Positions 25,583-33,818 of a stretch of DNA of 64,000 nucleotides are shown here, one piece after another (the stretch's first letter is position 1; each line of letters begins with the position of its first letter). The DNA comes from an uncultured Treponema sp. (GTDB taxonomy: Bacteria; Spirochaetota; Spirochaetia; Treponematales; Treponemataceae), in contig CAMVCB010000001.1 in the NCBI GenBank assembly GCA_947165895.1, forward strand, positions 248,001 through 312,000. Reading direction: 5' to 3'. The position numbers and the translations under genes were made by a program. Under the pieces are notes generated by a model, which was not told the DNA's origin, made no database searches, and saw only the letters and a list, made by a program, of their open reading frames with translations.

Positions 25583-26827
25583 TTACCTCATATAATTAAG
25601 CAATGTTGAACTGTACATTTTGCCGGCCTGGCTCAAGGTTGCCTGATTTGTGTAATCAAGCATCTTTAAGTCGGTGATGGCTTTTGTAAAATCAAGATCC
25701 CCTTCCCGGCTTACCTGCTGGGTTACATCAAGAGCCACCTTAGAGTTTCTTGTGATGTTAATCTGGGCGCGCTCGTATTCAGAACCGTTTTTTGCAATTC
25801 TTGTAACAAGGTTTCCGATTCCCTGATCAAGACTTCCAAGGACACGTCCGCCTATTGATTCCTGGTCTCCTGTAAGAAGGGCATTTCGGAATGCAATTAC
25901 GGTGTCAAAAAGTGAACCGCCGCTTACACGGGTACTGTCACCAAGATTGTAAGGAGGACGCTGGGAAGAATCCTTTATAATTCCAAGCTCATTCAAAGTG
26001 CTTCCCTGAATGTCTTCCAGCCAGAGCTGGCGGGCATCTGTAGTGGTAAGATTCAAAGCATTTCTTACAGGGTCAATAGATGCCTTTACTGCCGCATTGC
26101 TTTCATTGATTTTTCCGGCAACCGCATAAATGTTATCTCCCTGAGAAATCTTAATCTGAACACCGTCAACGCTGATGATGCTGTCGCTGTTTGCCTGCCA
26201 GCTTGAACCGTCTCTTCCCCCGAAAACCTGCTGATTTTCTGCCCAGAAAGTTCTTACTCCGGCATTGTCGTTATCAAGATATTTTCCTTCATCAACTTCA
26301 ATTTTATTTACCTGAATGTTTCCGTTGTAGCGGACATTCTGAATCAAGGCAGAGCCTGAACCTTCAACATTTCCCATTTCAACTTCAAAGGCAGTAGTCT
26401 TTGTATTTGTTCCGGCAAAAATTGAGTTTCCGTCAGATGATACGGCATTCGCATTCTGGATAAGCTGCTTCAAAAGCTCGTCTACTTCAGTTGCTATGTT
26501 TTTCATATCATCCTTTGTGTAGATTCCGTTTGCGCCTGTAACGGCCAGTTCGCGGACCCGCTGCATTATTTCAAGCGAGTCTGACATATAGCTTTCGCGC
26601 AGGGTAAAAGAGTCACTTAAAGTAGCAGCATTTTTTTCAAAGGTATTTACGCGGTCAAGATAAGACTGATAGCGCACAAGGTGGCCGGCCGCAACAGGGT
26701 CATCGCGAAGCTGCTGGATTTTCTGCTGGCTTCCGATCTGATTATTTGCGCGGTTTAAGCGTGATTCCTGAATACGAAGATTGCTCTGGGTATTCATATT
26801 ATTCATCTGACTGCTGATTCTATGCAC
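25583..26827 (-). CDS. flgL: Flagellar hook-associated protein 3 FlgL
   Basis: 414 residues. Hook-filament junction protein. The N-terminus MHRISSQMNNMNTQSNLR with NNQIGSQQKIQQLRDDPVAA is the flagellin-like D0/D1, and the C-terminus (FTKAITDLKMLDYTNQATLS) is the matching helix. It is longer than the enterobacterial protein (~320) because of a central domain. flgK lies 58 bp upstream and fliW 49 bp downstream in the same unit. Confidence 0.93.
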   Translation of the reverse strand: MHRISSQMNNMNTQSNLRIQESRLNRANNQIGSQQKIQQLRDDPVAAGHLVRYQSYLDRVNTFEKNAATLSDSFTLRESYMSDSLEIMQRVRELAVTGANGIYTKDDMKNIATEVDELLKQLIQNANAVSSDGNSIFAGTNTKTTAFEVEMGNVEGSGSALIQNVRYNGNIQVNKIEVDEGKYLDNDNAGVRTFWAENQQVFGGRDGSSWQANSDSIISVDGVQIKISQGDNIYAVAGKINESNAAVKASIDPVRNALNLTTTDARQLWLEDIQGSTLNELGIIKDSSQRPPYNLGDSTRVSGGSLFDTVIAFRNALLTGDQESIGGRVLGSLDQGIGNLVTRIAKNGSEYERAQINITRNSKVALDVTQQVSREGDLDFTKAITDLKMLDYTNQATLSQAGKMYSSTLLNYMR

Positions 26828-26885
26828 TTTATTCTCCTTTCCTGATATCTGTCATTGTCGGGCTTAGCCCGCCAATCTCTTTTCT

Positions 26886-28760
26886 TTACACTCCCAGACG
26901 GTTGATTACAGTGTCCACAAGACCGTCCCAGACAGTGATAAACTTTGCCGCAGCATTATAGCCGTGCTGGAACTTGAGGATTTCTGCAAGCTCTTCATCA
27001 ATGTTTACGCCGCTGATTGAATCACGAAGACCGCGAAGATCATCCATGATTGCATTCTGGCTGAGAAGGTTCATTTCTGCCTGCTCACCCATAAGACCAA
27101 CGTTTGTAACAGAATCTGCAAAATAATCATCAAAGGTCTTTGAACCGCCTACCATTACCTGGCTGTTTCTGATAGCCGCAATTTCAACTGCCGCGCGGCC
27201 GTCACCTGTAGCGGCTCCCTGTGAGCTGTCCGCAAGACCTGCCGCAACATTCATTACGTCATTGCGGATTTTTGGGTTTACTTCTACATAGGCAGAAGGA
27301 TTAAATACAGGACTTACTGCATACTGGCTTCCTTCAGAAAGGGCAGTAACAGCATCAGCCTGATTAAAATCGTAGGCAAAGTCCTCGCCTGCTCCCCTAA
27401 GAATGCCTGCATAACCGGCAAGGAAATATCCTGAATCTTCAACATGACGGATTACAAAATCAGGATTTTCTTCATTTAAGGCTGTAGTTCCTTTAAGAAC
27501 CAGGTGATTGTTTTTATCAAGATAAGCCTTTACTTCACTTGTACTGTCATTGATGCGGGCAATTACAGTTTCTACTGTATCTGTATGATAGTAAGGAATT
27601 TCAACATCACCGTTTGCACCACTGAACTTCATAACGCCTTCAAATCCAACCTGCTCCTGCAAATCAAGGGAATTGTTTCCGCTGAATCTGAAAATATATG
27701 ATGTATCAAGTTCGCCGTCGCCGTTACGGTCAAAGTTTCCGTTAGCATTTTCTACAAAGCTGTGCTGAACAAAGAAATCAAGGCCGGTTACCTTGTTTGC
27801 ACCCACAGCATTGCGGTGAACGTCATTTACAAGGTCAGAAAAGTTCATTGTCATTGTGTTAAGGCTCTGAATTTCCTTACGAACATCAACATCGCGGAGT
27901 TCAACAAGGGCGCCGAGCTTTCCGCCGGAAAAATGAGCGTCATTTCCTGTATCAGCCCAGACTATTTTTGAATAACCGGTATCATCATATTTTGGAGTCA
28001 GGGCAAATTCGCGGGCAACGCTTCCCTGAACAAGAACGCGGCCGTCAACATGAACTTCAAATTCATCTGAATCGCGCTGGTCCGTTGTTACATTTACCAG
28101 CTGGCTGAGTTTATCAACAAGAAGATCGCGGCGGTCAAGAAGGTCATTAGGATTATCTCCCATTGCTCTTGAACGAACGATTTCTGCGTTAACGTCCGCA
28201 ATCTGGCGGCTGTAGGAGTTTACCTGTCTCATTGTAGCTTCAATATCACCATTCAAAAGGTTACCTACTCCGCTAAGTCCTTCCCATCTCTGTTTAATGG
28301 AATCTGTCAGGGTAATACCGCGGGTAACAACTGCCTGGCGGGCAGCCTGACTTTCAGGATTAAGACTTAGATCCTGCCAGCTTTCCCAGAATTTATCCAT
28401 ATTTGAGCGGATTGAAATGTCAGCCGGCTCGTTATAAATCTGCTCAAGCATGGTGTAATAATCACTTCTTGTCTGCCAGTAGCTTTCCTGATTAGCCTGG
28501 GCAACAATGCGGCCGTCCAGAAGCTCATCCCGAATACGGTTGATGCTCTGGGTATCAATACCCTGCCCGATCATTCCGGCACGTTCTGCACGTTCAAGAT
28601 CAGGTTTATAGAGAGGATCAAATTCCTTCATCTGAACGCGCTGACGTGAATAACCTTCAGTATTTGCATTTGAAATATTATGACCGGCAGTTGTAATGGC
28701 ATCTGTATGAGCCATAATGCTGCGTTTACCAAGTTCTATTCCAGAAAATGTAGATCCCAT
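26886..28760 (-). CDS. flgK: Flagellar hook-associated protein 1 FlgK
   Basis: 624 residues. The other hook-filament junction protein. The N-terminal TFSGIELGKRSIMAHTDAI and GHNISNANTEGYSRQRV are the rod/hook N-domain signature. The C-terminal block VNIDEELAEILKFQHGYNAA is equally typical. Length is in the normal 550-650 range. It follows the FlgN-like gene by 20 bp, and its export chaperone is expected to be that protein. Confidence 0.95.
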   Translation of the reverse strand: MGSTFSGIELGKRSIMAHTDAITTAGHNISNANTEGYSRQRVQMKEFDPLYKPDLERAERAGMIGQGIDTQSINRIRDELLDGRIVAQANQESYWQTRSDYYTMLEQIYNEPADISIRSNMDKFWESWQDLSLNPESQAARQAVVTRGITLTDSIKQRWEGLSGVGNLLNGDIEATMRQVNSYSRQIADVNAEIVRSRAMGDNPNDLLDRRDLLVDKLSQLVNVTTDQRDSDEFEVHVDGRVLVQGSVAREFALTPKYDDTGYSKIVWADTGNDAHFSGGKLGALVELRDVDVRKEIQSLNTMTMNFSDLVNDVHRNAVGANKVTGLDFFVQHSFVENANGNFDRNGDGELDTSYIFRFSGNNSLDLQEQVGFEGVMKFSGANGDVEIPYYHTDTVETVIARINDSTSEVKAYLDKNNHLVLKGTTALNEENPDFVIRHVEDSGYFLAGYAGILRGAGEDFAYDFNQADAVTALSEGSQYAVSPVFNPSAYVEVNPKIRNDVMNVAAGLADSSQGAATGDGRAAVEIAAIRNSQVMVGGSKTFDDYFADSVTNVGLMGEQAEMNLLSQNAIMDDLRGLRDSISGVNIDEELAEILKFQHGYNAAAKFITVWDGLVDTVINRLGV

Positions 28761-28780
28761 TTTTCAATTACCCCCGATTT

Positions 28781-29209
28781 TTAAAACAGTTGATTTACAA
28801 CCACGCTGTGTGGCTGAGGCTGAACGATACGACCGTTTCTTGAATAATTTTTATTGCGGGAATGAGGAAGAGCCTTTTCTACAATCTGCTGAACAAAAGT
28901 TCGTGTAATATTTACATAGCTGGCAAAAGCCTTGTTTTCTGCCTTACAGCGCAGAAGTTTTGTACGAAGAATTGAAAGCTCGTAAGTATATGGAGATAAA
29001 TCACCTCTTTTCATTGAAGACTGAATTTTTTCTCTTTTTGTATCTTCACATTTAAAAGAATCAGAAAGAAGATTAACTTCGGTAATAAGAGACACAAGAG
29101 TATTCCAGTCCTTCTGATTTACAGCTTCCCGCAGTAATTTCTGCTTTTCGCTGATTGTATCAAGAATGTTCTCCATTCGTTTTAAGATTGTACTGAATTC
29201 TTCGTTCAT
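28781..29209 (-). CDS. flgN: FlgN-like flagellar export chaperone
   Basis: 142 residues, mostly helical with heptad-like Leu spacing (MENILDTISEKQKLLREAV). Position immediately before flgK, size and helical character fit FlgN, the chaperone for FlgK and FlgL; sequence identity to FlgN is too low for me to be certain. It is the first gene of flgN-flgK-flgL-fliW-csrA and lies ~48 bp downstream of a sigma-28 promoter on the minus strand. Confidence 0.75.
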   Translation of the reverse strand: MNEEFSTILKRMENILDTISEKQKLLREAVNQKDWNTLVSLITEVNLLSDSFKCEDTKREKIQSSMKRGDLSPYTYELSILRTKLLRCKAENKAFASYVNITRTFVQQIVEKALPHSRNKNYSRNGRIVQPQPHSVVVNQLF

Positions 29210-29256
29210 AAAAACTCCATGAAAAACCTTTCCCTAGGGTTCGGTCTATCACTTAT

Positions 29257-29283
29257 CTATCGGAAGCTGAAAAATTTAGTTTA
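29257..29283 (-). promoter_or_regulatory. Sigma-28 promoter of the flgN-flgK-flgL-fliW-csrA operon
   Basis: On the minus strand TAAA (29283-29280), exactly 15 bases, then TCCGATAG (29264-29257). This fits the FliA consensus TAAA-N15-GCCGATAA with six of eight -10 matches and the canonical spacing. Confidence 0.75.
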
Positions 29284-29371
29284 GTAAATTCTTTGTTAAA
29301 TTTAATATTTTAATCATGATATAATATTGAAAAGAAAAATAAGATTTTTTATTAATTTAGGACTTTGAGCA

Positions 29372-29401
29372 TTGACCAAAAGTAAGTTTTTCTGATATTA
29401 T
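29372..29401 (+). promoter_or_regulatory. Promoter of the tRNA cluster
   Basis: TTGACC, an 18-bp spacer and TATTAT. The predicted start is ~17 bases before tRNA-His. Confidence 0.6.
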
Positions 29402-29424
29402 TTTAAAGTCTTAACGACAAATAC

Positions 29425-29497
29425 GGTGCCTATAGTTCAGCGGTAGAGCGCCAGATTGTGGATCTGGTTGTCGTGGGTTCGATCCCCACTAGGCACC
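29425..29497 (+). tRNA. tRNA-His (GTG)
   Basis: Anticodon GTG in the CCAGA-TTGTGGA-TCTGG arm. An extra G at position -1 opposite C73 is encoded, as expected for tRNA-His. Acceptor GTGCCTA pairs with TAGGCAC. CCA is not encoded. Confidence 0.95.
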
Positions 29498-29502
29498 CTA
29501 AA

Positions 29503-29532
29503 ACGAACAGATTAAGCTGTTCGTTTTTTTTT
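29503..29532 (+). terminator. Terminator after tRNA-His
   Basis: ACGAACAG/CTGTTCGT stem, 6-base loop and a T-run. tRNA-His may therefore be at least partly monocistronic, with the rest of the cluster depending on read-through or separate promoters. Confidence 0.8.
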
Positions 29533-29551
29533 AAGCAGATTTTTCTGCAAT

Positions 29552-29626
29552 GCGCCTGTAGCTCATCTGGATCAGAGCGTCGGTCTTCGAAACCGAAGGT
29601 AGGGGGTTCGAGTCCCTTCAGACGCA
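29552..29626 (+). tRNA. tRNA-Arg (TCG)
   Basis: Loop CTTCGAA in a TCGGT/ACCGA stem gives anticodon TCG. The acceptor GCGCCTG pairs with CAGACGC, with one C-A mismatch at the fourth pair. The T-stem relies on two G-T pairs. Confidence 0.88.
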
Positions 29627-29691
29627 ATTTCAATTTTCAAACTTTGTTTGAAAATTGAAATATCAAACCTTTTTGCAGACAAAAAGGTTTG
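29627..29691 (+). other. Two perfect tandem hairpins between tRNA-Arg and tRNA-Lys
   Basis: A 16-bp perfect stem (29627-29642 with 29646-29661, loop TTT) starts right after the tRNA-Arg discriminator base. It is followed by an 11-12-bp perfect stem (29664-29675 with 29680-29691). Neither has a following T-run. They may mark RNA processing or transcript ends. Confidence 0.6.
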
Positions 29692-29799
29692 CAGGTGCAC
29701 GTAAATAATTACTGCATCGTAATTTTTAATTTTTTTTGAAAAATGAGCTTTTTACTACTTGAACAAGAAATGCTTTTCTGATAAAGTAGAACTCACTTC

Positions 29800-29872
29800 G
29801 GGCGACTAGCTCAGCTGGTAGAGCAACAGACTCTTAATCTGTGGGTCCGGGGTTCGATCCCCCGGTCGCTCA
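29800..29872 (+). tRNA. tRNA-Lys (CTT)
   Basis: Loop CTCTTAA in an ACAGA/TCTGT stem gives anticodon CTT. Acceptor GGGCGAC pairs with GTCGCTC, one G-T. Standard T-loop TTCGATC. CCA is not encoded. Confidence 0.93.
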
Positions 29873-29898
29873 TTAAAGAAGGCTTGGCCTTGATTCAC

Positions 29899-29978
29899 GC
29901 GAGAGTGGTGAAATTGGCATACACGCTAGACTTAGGATCTAGTGCTTCGGCGTGAGGGTTCAAGTCCCTCCTCTCGCA
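29899..29978 (+). tRNA. tRNA-Leu (TAG)
   Basis: 80 nt. Anticodon TAG in CTAGACTTAGGATCTAG; the variable arm (TGCTTCGGCG) is of class II length. Acceptor GCGAGAG pairs with CTCTCGC. Confidence 0.93.
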
Positions 29979-30029
29979 AACATTTTTTAATGTTTGCCCA
30001 TTCACCAAAACATGCGTGACAATTTATCT

Positions 30030-30101
30030 GCGGAAATAGCTCAGTGGTAGAGCGCCACCTTGCCAAGGTGGATGTCGCGGGTCCGACTCCCGTTTTCCGC
30101 T
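30030..30101 (+). tRNA. tRNA-Gly (GCC), copy 1
   Basis: Anticodon GCC in CCACC-TTGCCAA-GGTGG; acceptor GCGGAAA/TTTCCGC. The T-loop reads TCCGACT instead of the near-universal TTC start, so position 55 would be C. CCA is not encoded. Confidence 0.93.
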
Positions 30102-30131
30102 CTAGGGCGTTTGCCTGTAAAAATAATTAAT

Positions 30132-30203
30132 GCGGAAATAGCTCAGTGGTAGAGCGCCACCTTGCCAAGGTGGATGTCGCGGGTCCGACTCCCGTTTTCC
30201 GCT
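30132..30203 (+). tRNA. tRNA-Gly (GCC), copy 2, identical to copy 1
   Basis: The same 72-nt sequence as copy 1, 30 bp downstream, including the TCCGACT T-loop. The spacers before the two copies differ, so the duplication covers essentially only the tRNA. Confidence 0.93.
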
Positions 30204-30215
30204 CTAAATTAAGAA

Positions 30216-30251
30216 AAGCGATTCAGTTAAAATCTGAACCGCTTTTTTTTT
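30216..30251 (+). terminator. Terminator of the tRNA cluster
   Basis: AGCGATTCAG pairs with CTGAACCGCT (one mismatch) across a 7-base loop, followed by a run of T. Confidence 0.85.
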
Positions 30252-30289
30252 TCGATATTTTCGAATATTTTATTATAGGGGTTACCATC

Positions 30290-31642
30290 GTGAAACTTAC
30301 AAAAGAATTCACAAACTTGGAAAAATCTGCAGTAAAACTGACAGTAACAATCGCAAAGGCTGATGTAGAACAGTCTTACAAATCAACTTTATCAAAGTAT
30401 ATCAAAAACGCACAGATTCCTGGCTTCCGCAAGGGTCACGTTCCTGCAAATGTTCTTGAGCGCAAATATGGTGACTCCCTCAAAGCTGATGCTCTTGGAG
30501 AACTTATTGATTCATCTTTGAACGAAATCTTCCAGAACGAAACAGACAACCGTCCGCTTCCTTACGCTCAGCCGGTAATGGATAAAGCCCCAGAAATGGA
30601 CGTTACAAAAGACCTCACATATACAGTAACTTACGATGTATTCCCAAAAGTATCTGTAAAAGATTTCTCTGGTATCACAGTAAAGGAACCACAGGTTACA
30701 ATTTCTGATGCAGACCTGAATGACGAACTTAAAGCAATGCAGGAACGCAATGCTCTGGTTGTAGATAAAAAAGACGGAGTAGTTGCAAAAGACAACATCG
30801 TAACAATCAACTATTCAGAAATCGGCCAAGACGGAAAAGAAATCGCCGGTTCAAAACGCCAGGACTATGTATTCACAGTTGGAACTGGTGAGAACCTTTA
30901 CAAAATCGATGACGAAATCATCGGTATGAAAAAGGACGAAACTAAAGAAATTACAAAGACTTTCAAAAAAGACTACGAGGATTCTGACCTTGCAGGAAAA
31001 ACAGTAAAACTTTCTGTAACTGTTACAGCTGTAAAAGTTCGCGATCTCCCGGCTCTTGATGATGATTTTGCCCAGGACTGCAACGCAAAATACAAGACTC
31101 TTGCAGACATGAAAGCTGACATTACAAAGAATATGGAAGCTGCAAAGAACCGCCGTGTTCGCGAAATGAAAAACAACTCACTTCTCGAACAGCTTGTTGA
31201 AAAGAACAAGTTTGACATTCCTGCTTCTATGCTTCAGGCAGAGCTTGACGGCCGCTGGAGAATGATGGCTCAGCAGTTCCAGACTACACCTGAGCAGCTT
31301 GAAAAAATGGTTACAGCAAGCGGACAGACAAAAGAAGCTATGCTTACACAGTGGACAGGTGATTCAGAAAAAATGCTTAAATCACGCATTATCGTTGATT
31401 CACTTCTCCGCGAAAGAAACATCAGCGTTACTCCGGAAGAAATCGAAAAACGCTATGCTGAAATTGCAGAAGAAGGCGGCATGACAGTAGAAGAAGTTAA
31501 AAAACACTATTCTGATGCCCGCGCAAAAGAATATCTTATTGACGATACAAAAGAGAACAAGCTTTACGACGAGCTTTACAAAGAAGTTAAAGTTGCAAAG
31601 GGTGACAAAATCGCATTCAAAGATTTGTTTGCCAACAACTAA
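30290..31642 (+). CDS. tig: Trigger factor (ribosome-associated chaperone and prolyl isomerase)
   Basis: 450 residues from the GTG at 30290, preceded by AGGGG; the frame upstream runs into a tRNA. The N-terminal ribosome-binding domain has the signature IPGFRKGHVPANVLERKYG near residue 45. A central FKBP-like domain is at ~155-245 and the C-terminal arm domain at ~250-430. Length is normal. It is followed by clpP and clpX, the classical tig-clpP-clpX order. A terminator between tig and clpP suggests partly independent expression. Confidence 0.95.
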   Translation: MKLTKEFTNLEKSAVKLTVTIAKADVEQSYKSTLSKYIKNAQIPGFRKGHVPANVLERKYGDSLKADALGELIDSSLNEIFQNETDNRPLPYAQPVMDKAPEMDVTKDLTYTVTYDVFPKVSVKDFSGITVKEPQVTISDADLNDELKAMQERNALVVDKKDGVVAKDNIVTINYSEIGQDGKEIAGSKRQDYVFTVGTGENLYKIDDEIIGMKKDETKEITKTFKKDYEDSDLAGKTVKLSVTVTAVKVRDLPALDDDFAQDCNAKYKTLADMKADITKNMEAAKNRRVREMKNNSLLEQLVEKNKFDIPASMLQAELDGRWRMMAQQFQTTPEQLEKMVTASGQTKEAMLTQWTGDSEKMLKSRIIVDSLLRERNISVTPEEIEKRYAEIAEEGGMTVEEVKKHYSDARAKEYLIDDTKENKLYDELYKEVKVAKGDKIAFKDLFANN

Positions 31643-31663
31643 TTTCAATCTTTTGTAATTATA

Positions 31664-31697
31664 AATCCTCCGGAAGCTGTTTTCGGAGGATTTTTTT
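31664..31697 (+). terminator. Terminator after tig
   Basis: AATCCTCCG/CGGAGGATT perfect 9-bp stem with an 11-base loop and a T-run. Confidence 0.88.
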
Positions 31698-31784
31698 ATT
31701 ATTTTGTAATATCACTACCCTTTTTTACAATTTTTCATTATATTTATAAAGAAATAAATTTTTATTTTTTAACGGGATATTTAT

Positions 31785-32384
31785 ATGAATGAGCAGATGA
31801 ATACACTTGTACCTTATGTCGTAGAAAAAACAGGAAATGGAGAACGCACTTACGATATTTTTTCTCGTCTTTTGAAAGACAGAATTGTTTTTATTGACGG
31901 AGAAATTAATGATGCAACAGCAGACTTGGCAGTTGCTCAGATTCTCTTTCTGGAATCAGAAAACCCTGAAAAAGATATCAGCGTATATATCAACTCTCCT
32001 GGAGGAAGCGTAACCGCCGGCCTTGCAATTTACGATACAATGCAGTATGTAAAATGCGACATTCAGACAATCTGTATGGGACAGGCTGCATCAATGGGAG
32101 CAATTCTTCTTGCAGGAGGAACTGCGGGAAAACGCTATGCCCTTCCTTCAAGCCGCGTTATGATTCATCAGCCATGGGGCGGAGTTCAGGGACAGGAAAG
32201 TGATATTTCTATCCAGGCAAAAGAAATTATCCGTCTTAAAAAGCTTTCAATTGAATATTTTGCTCATCATACAAAAAAATCAGTTGAAGAAGTTGCAAAG
32301 GATATGGAACGAGATTACTACATGTCTGCACAGGACGCACTTGCTTATGGAATTGTAGATCACGTAATGCCATCAAGAAAATAA
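31785..32384 (+). CDS. clpP: ATP-dependent Clp protease proteolytic subunit ClpP
   Basis: 199 residues. Serine protease that forms the degradation chamber for ClpX or ClpA. Catalytic Ser in [12 protein letters not shown] (~103) and His in MIHQPWGG (~127) are present, with the family Asp expected near 176. The N-terminus [20 protein letters not shown] has the short propeptide typical of ClpP. It precedes clpX by 34 bp. Confidence 0.96.
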   Translation: MNEQMNTLVPYVVEKTGNGERTYDIFSRLLKDRIVFIDGEINDATADLAVAQILFLESENPEKDISVYINSPGGSVTAGLAIYDTMQYVKCDIQTICMGQAASMGAILLAGGTAGKRYALPSSRVMIHQPWGGVQGQESDISIQAKEIIRLKKLSIEYFAHHTKKSVEEVAKDMERDYYMSAQDALAYGIVDHVMPSRK

Positions 32385-32418
32385 TTTAAGACGAAGATAC
32401 ACGGGAGGCGTGAGAAAA

Positions 32419-33693
32419 ATGGGACTTTTTAGCTCACCTAATGATAAATATTGTTTTTTCTGTGGAAGCACAGCAGGTAAAGACAGAAAATTGATTTCAG
32501 GACCATCCGGAAATTCTTTTATCTGCGATAAGTGTGTTGCAATCTGTGCAGGGATTCTTGAACAGCAGTCAGCTGACATAACACCTATTGAGCTTGACAA
32601 TGTTCCAACCCCAAAAGAGTTTAAGGCATATCTTGATCAGTATGTTGTTGGACAGGATGATGCCAAAAAAGTACTTTCTGTAGCTGTTTACAACCACTAC
32701 AAAAGAATGTCTTCTGCTCAGGCTCTTCAGACAGAAGAAAATGCAGTTAAAATTGAAAAATCAAACGTACTTTTGATTGGACCAACAGGAAGCGGAAAAA
32801 CCCTTCTTGCAAAAACCCTTGCTCAGAAGCTTAAGGTTCCTTTTGCGATTGCAGACGCAACAACCCTTACAGAAGCAGGTTACGTTGGTGAAGACGTAGA
32901 AAATGTACTCCTCAAGCTGATTAATGCCGCTGACGGAAATATTGAAGCCGCTGAACGCGGAATTATCTTTATTGATGAAATTGATAAGATTGCCCGTAAA
33001 TCTGAAAATACTTCTATTACACGCGATGTAAGCGGTGAAGGTGTTCAGCAGGCCCTTTTGAAGATTATCGAAGGTACAGTTGCCAGCGTTCCTCCTCAGG
33101 GAGGAAGAAAGCATCCTAACCAGGAAATGCTTCAGATTGATACAACAAACATCCTCTTTATCCTGGGAGGTGCTTTTGTTGGTCTTGATAAGATTGTAGA
33201 ACAGCGTGTTTACGCTCATTCCATGGGCTTTGGTTCCAACATCGGGCAGATGGATGAAACTCAGAAGATGAAGCTTTTATCACAGGTAACTCCAGACGAC
33301 CTTGTTAAATTCGGACTTATTCCAGAACTTATCGGCCGTATGCCTATTACCTGCGCTCTCAAAGAGCTTACCCAGGATGACCTTGTTTCAGTTCTTACAG
33401 AACCTAAAAATGCAATTACAAAGCAGTTCCAGGCAAGCTTTAAGATTGATGATGTTGATTTGAGCTTTGAAGAAGACGCTATCAAAGAAATCGCAGCAGA
33501 GGCTATTCGTCAGAAAACCGGTGCGCGAGGTCTTCGTACAATCGTAGAAAAAATGCTGATGGACATTATGTTTGAAGTACCTGATATCGAAGGCAAAAAA
33601 TCTGTAAAGATTACAAAAGATGTAGTTTTGCAGAAAGAAAAAGACGTAATGAAGCTGATTAACAAACAGTCAAATCAGATTGAATCGGCTTAA
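32419..33693 (+). CDS. clpX: Clp protease ATP-binding subunit ClpX
   Basis: 424 residues from the ATG at 32419, which has GGGAGG ten bases upstream; a GTG at 32410 is too close to that site. A C4 zinc-binding domain is at residues ~12-42 (CFFCGS...CDKCV). Walker A GPTGSGKT, Walker [11 protein letters not shown] and the pore loop GYVGEDVEN are present. It unfolds substrates for ClpP, encoded just upstream. A terminator hairpin follows the stop immediately. Confidence 0.96.
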   Translation: MGLFSSPNDKYCFFCGSTAGKDRKLISGPSGNSFICDKCVAICAGILEQQSADITPIELDNVPTPKEFKAYLDQYVVGQDDAKKVLSVAVYNHYKRMSSAQALQTEENAVKIEKSNVLLIGPTGSGKTLLAKTLAQKLKVPFAIADATTLTEAGYVGEDVENVLLKLINAADGNIEAAERGIIFIDEIDKIARKSENTSITRDVSGEGVQQALLKIIEGTVASVPPQGGRKHPNQEMLQIDTTNILFILGGAFVGLDKIVEQRVYAHSMGFGSNIGQMDETQKMKLLSQVTPDDLVKFGLIPELIGRMPITCALKELTQDDLVSVLTEPKNAITKQFQASFKIDDVDLSFEEDAIKEIAAEAIRQKTGARGLRTIVEKMLMDIMFEVPDIEGKKSVKITKDVVLQKEKDVMKLINKQSNQIESA

Positions 33694-33699
33694 AAAATG

Positions 33700-33729
33700 G
33701 CTTCCGGTAAAACGGAAGCTTTTTTTTTT
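33700..33729 (+). terminator. Terminator of clpX
   Basis: GCTTCCG/CGGAAGC stem with a 6-base loop and a 10-base T-run, followed directly by repeat copy C. Confidence 0.9.
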
Positions 33730-33818
33730 GACACGGATATCACGGATAAACACGGATTTTCACGGATTAAATAAAAAAATCCGTGTCCCATCCGTGCTCA
33801 TCTGCGTTCATCCGTGTC
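33730..33818. repeat. Convergent-junction inverted repeat, CACGGAT type (copy C)
   Basis: Left arm 33730-33768 has four CACGGAT units. Right arm 33778-33818 has ATCCGTG-type units, one altered to ATCTGCG. A 9-bp A-rich loop separates them. The right arm touches the stop codon of the convergent DEAD helicase. Confidence 0.85.
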
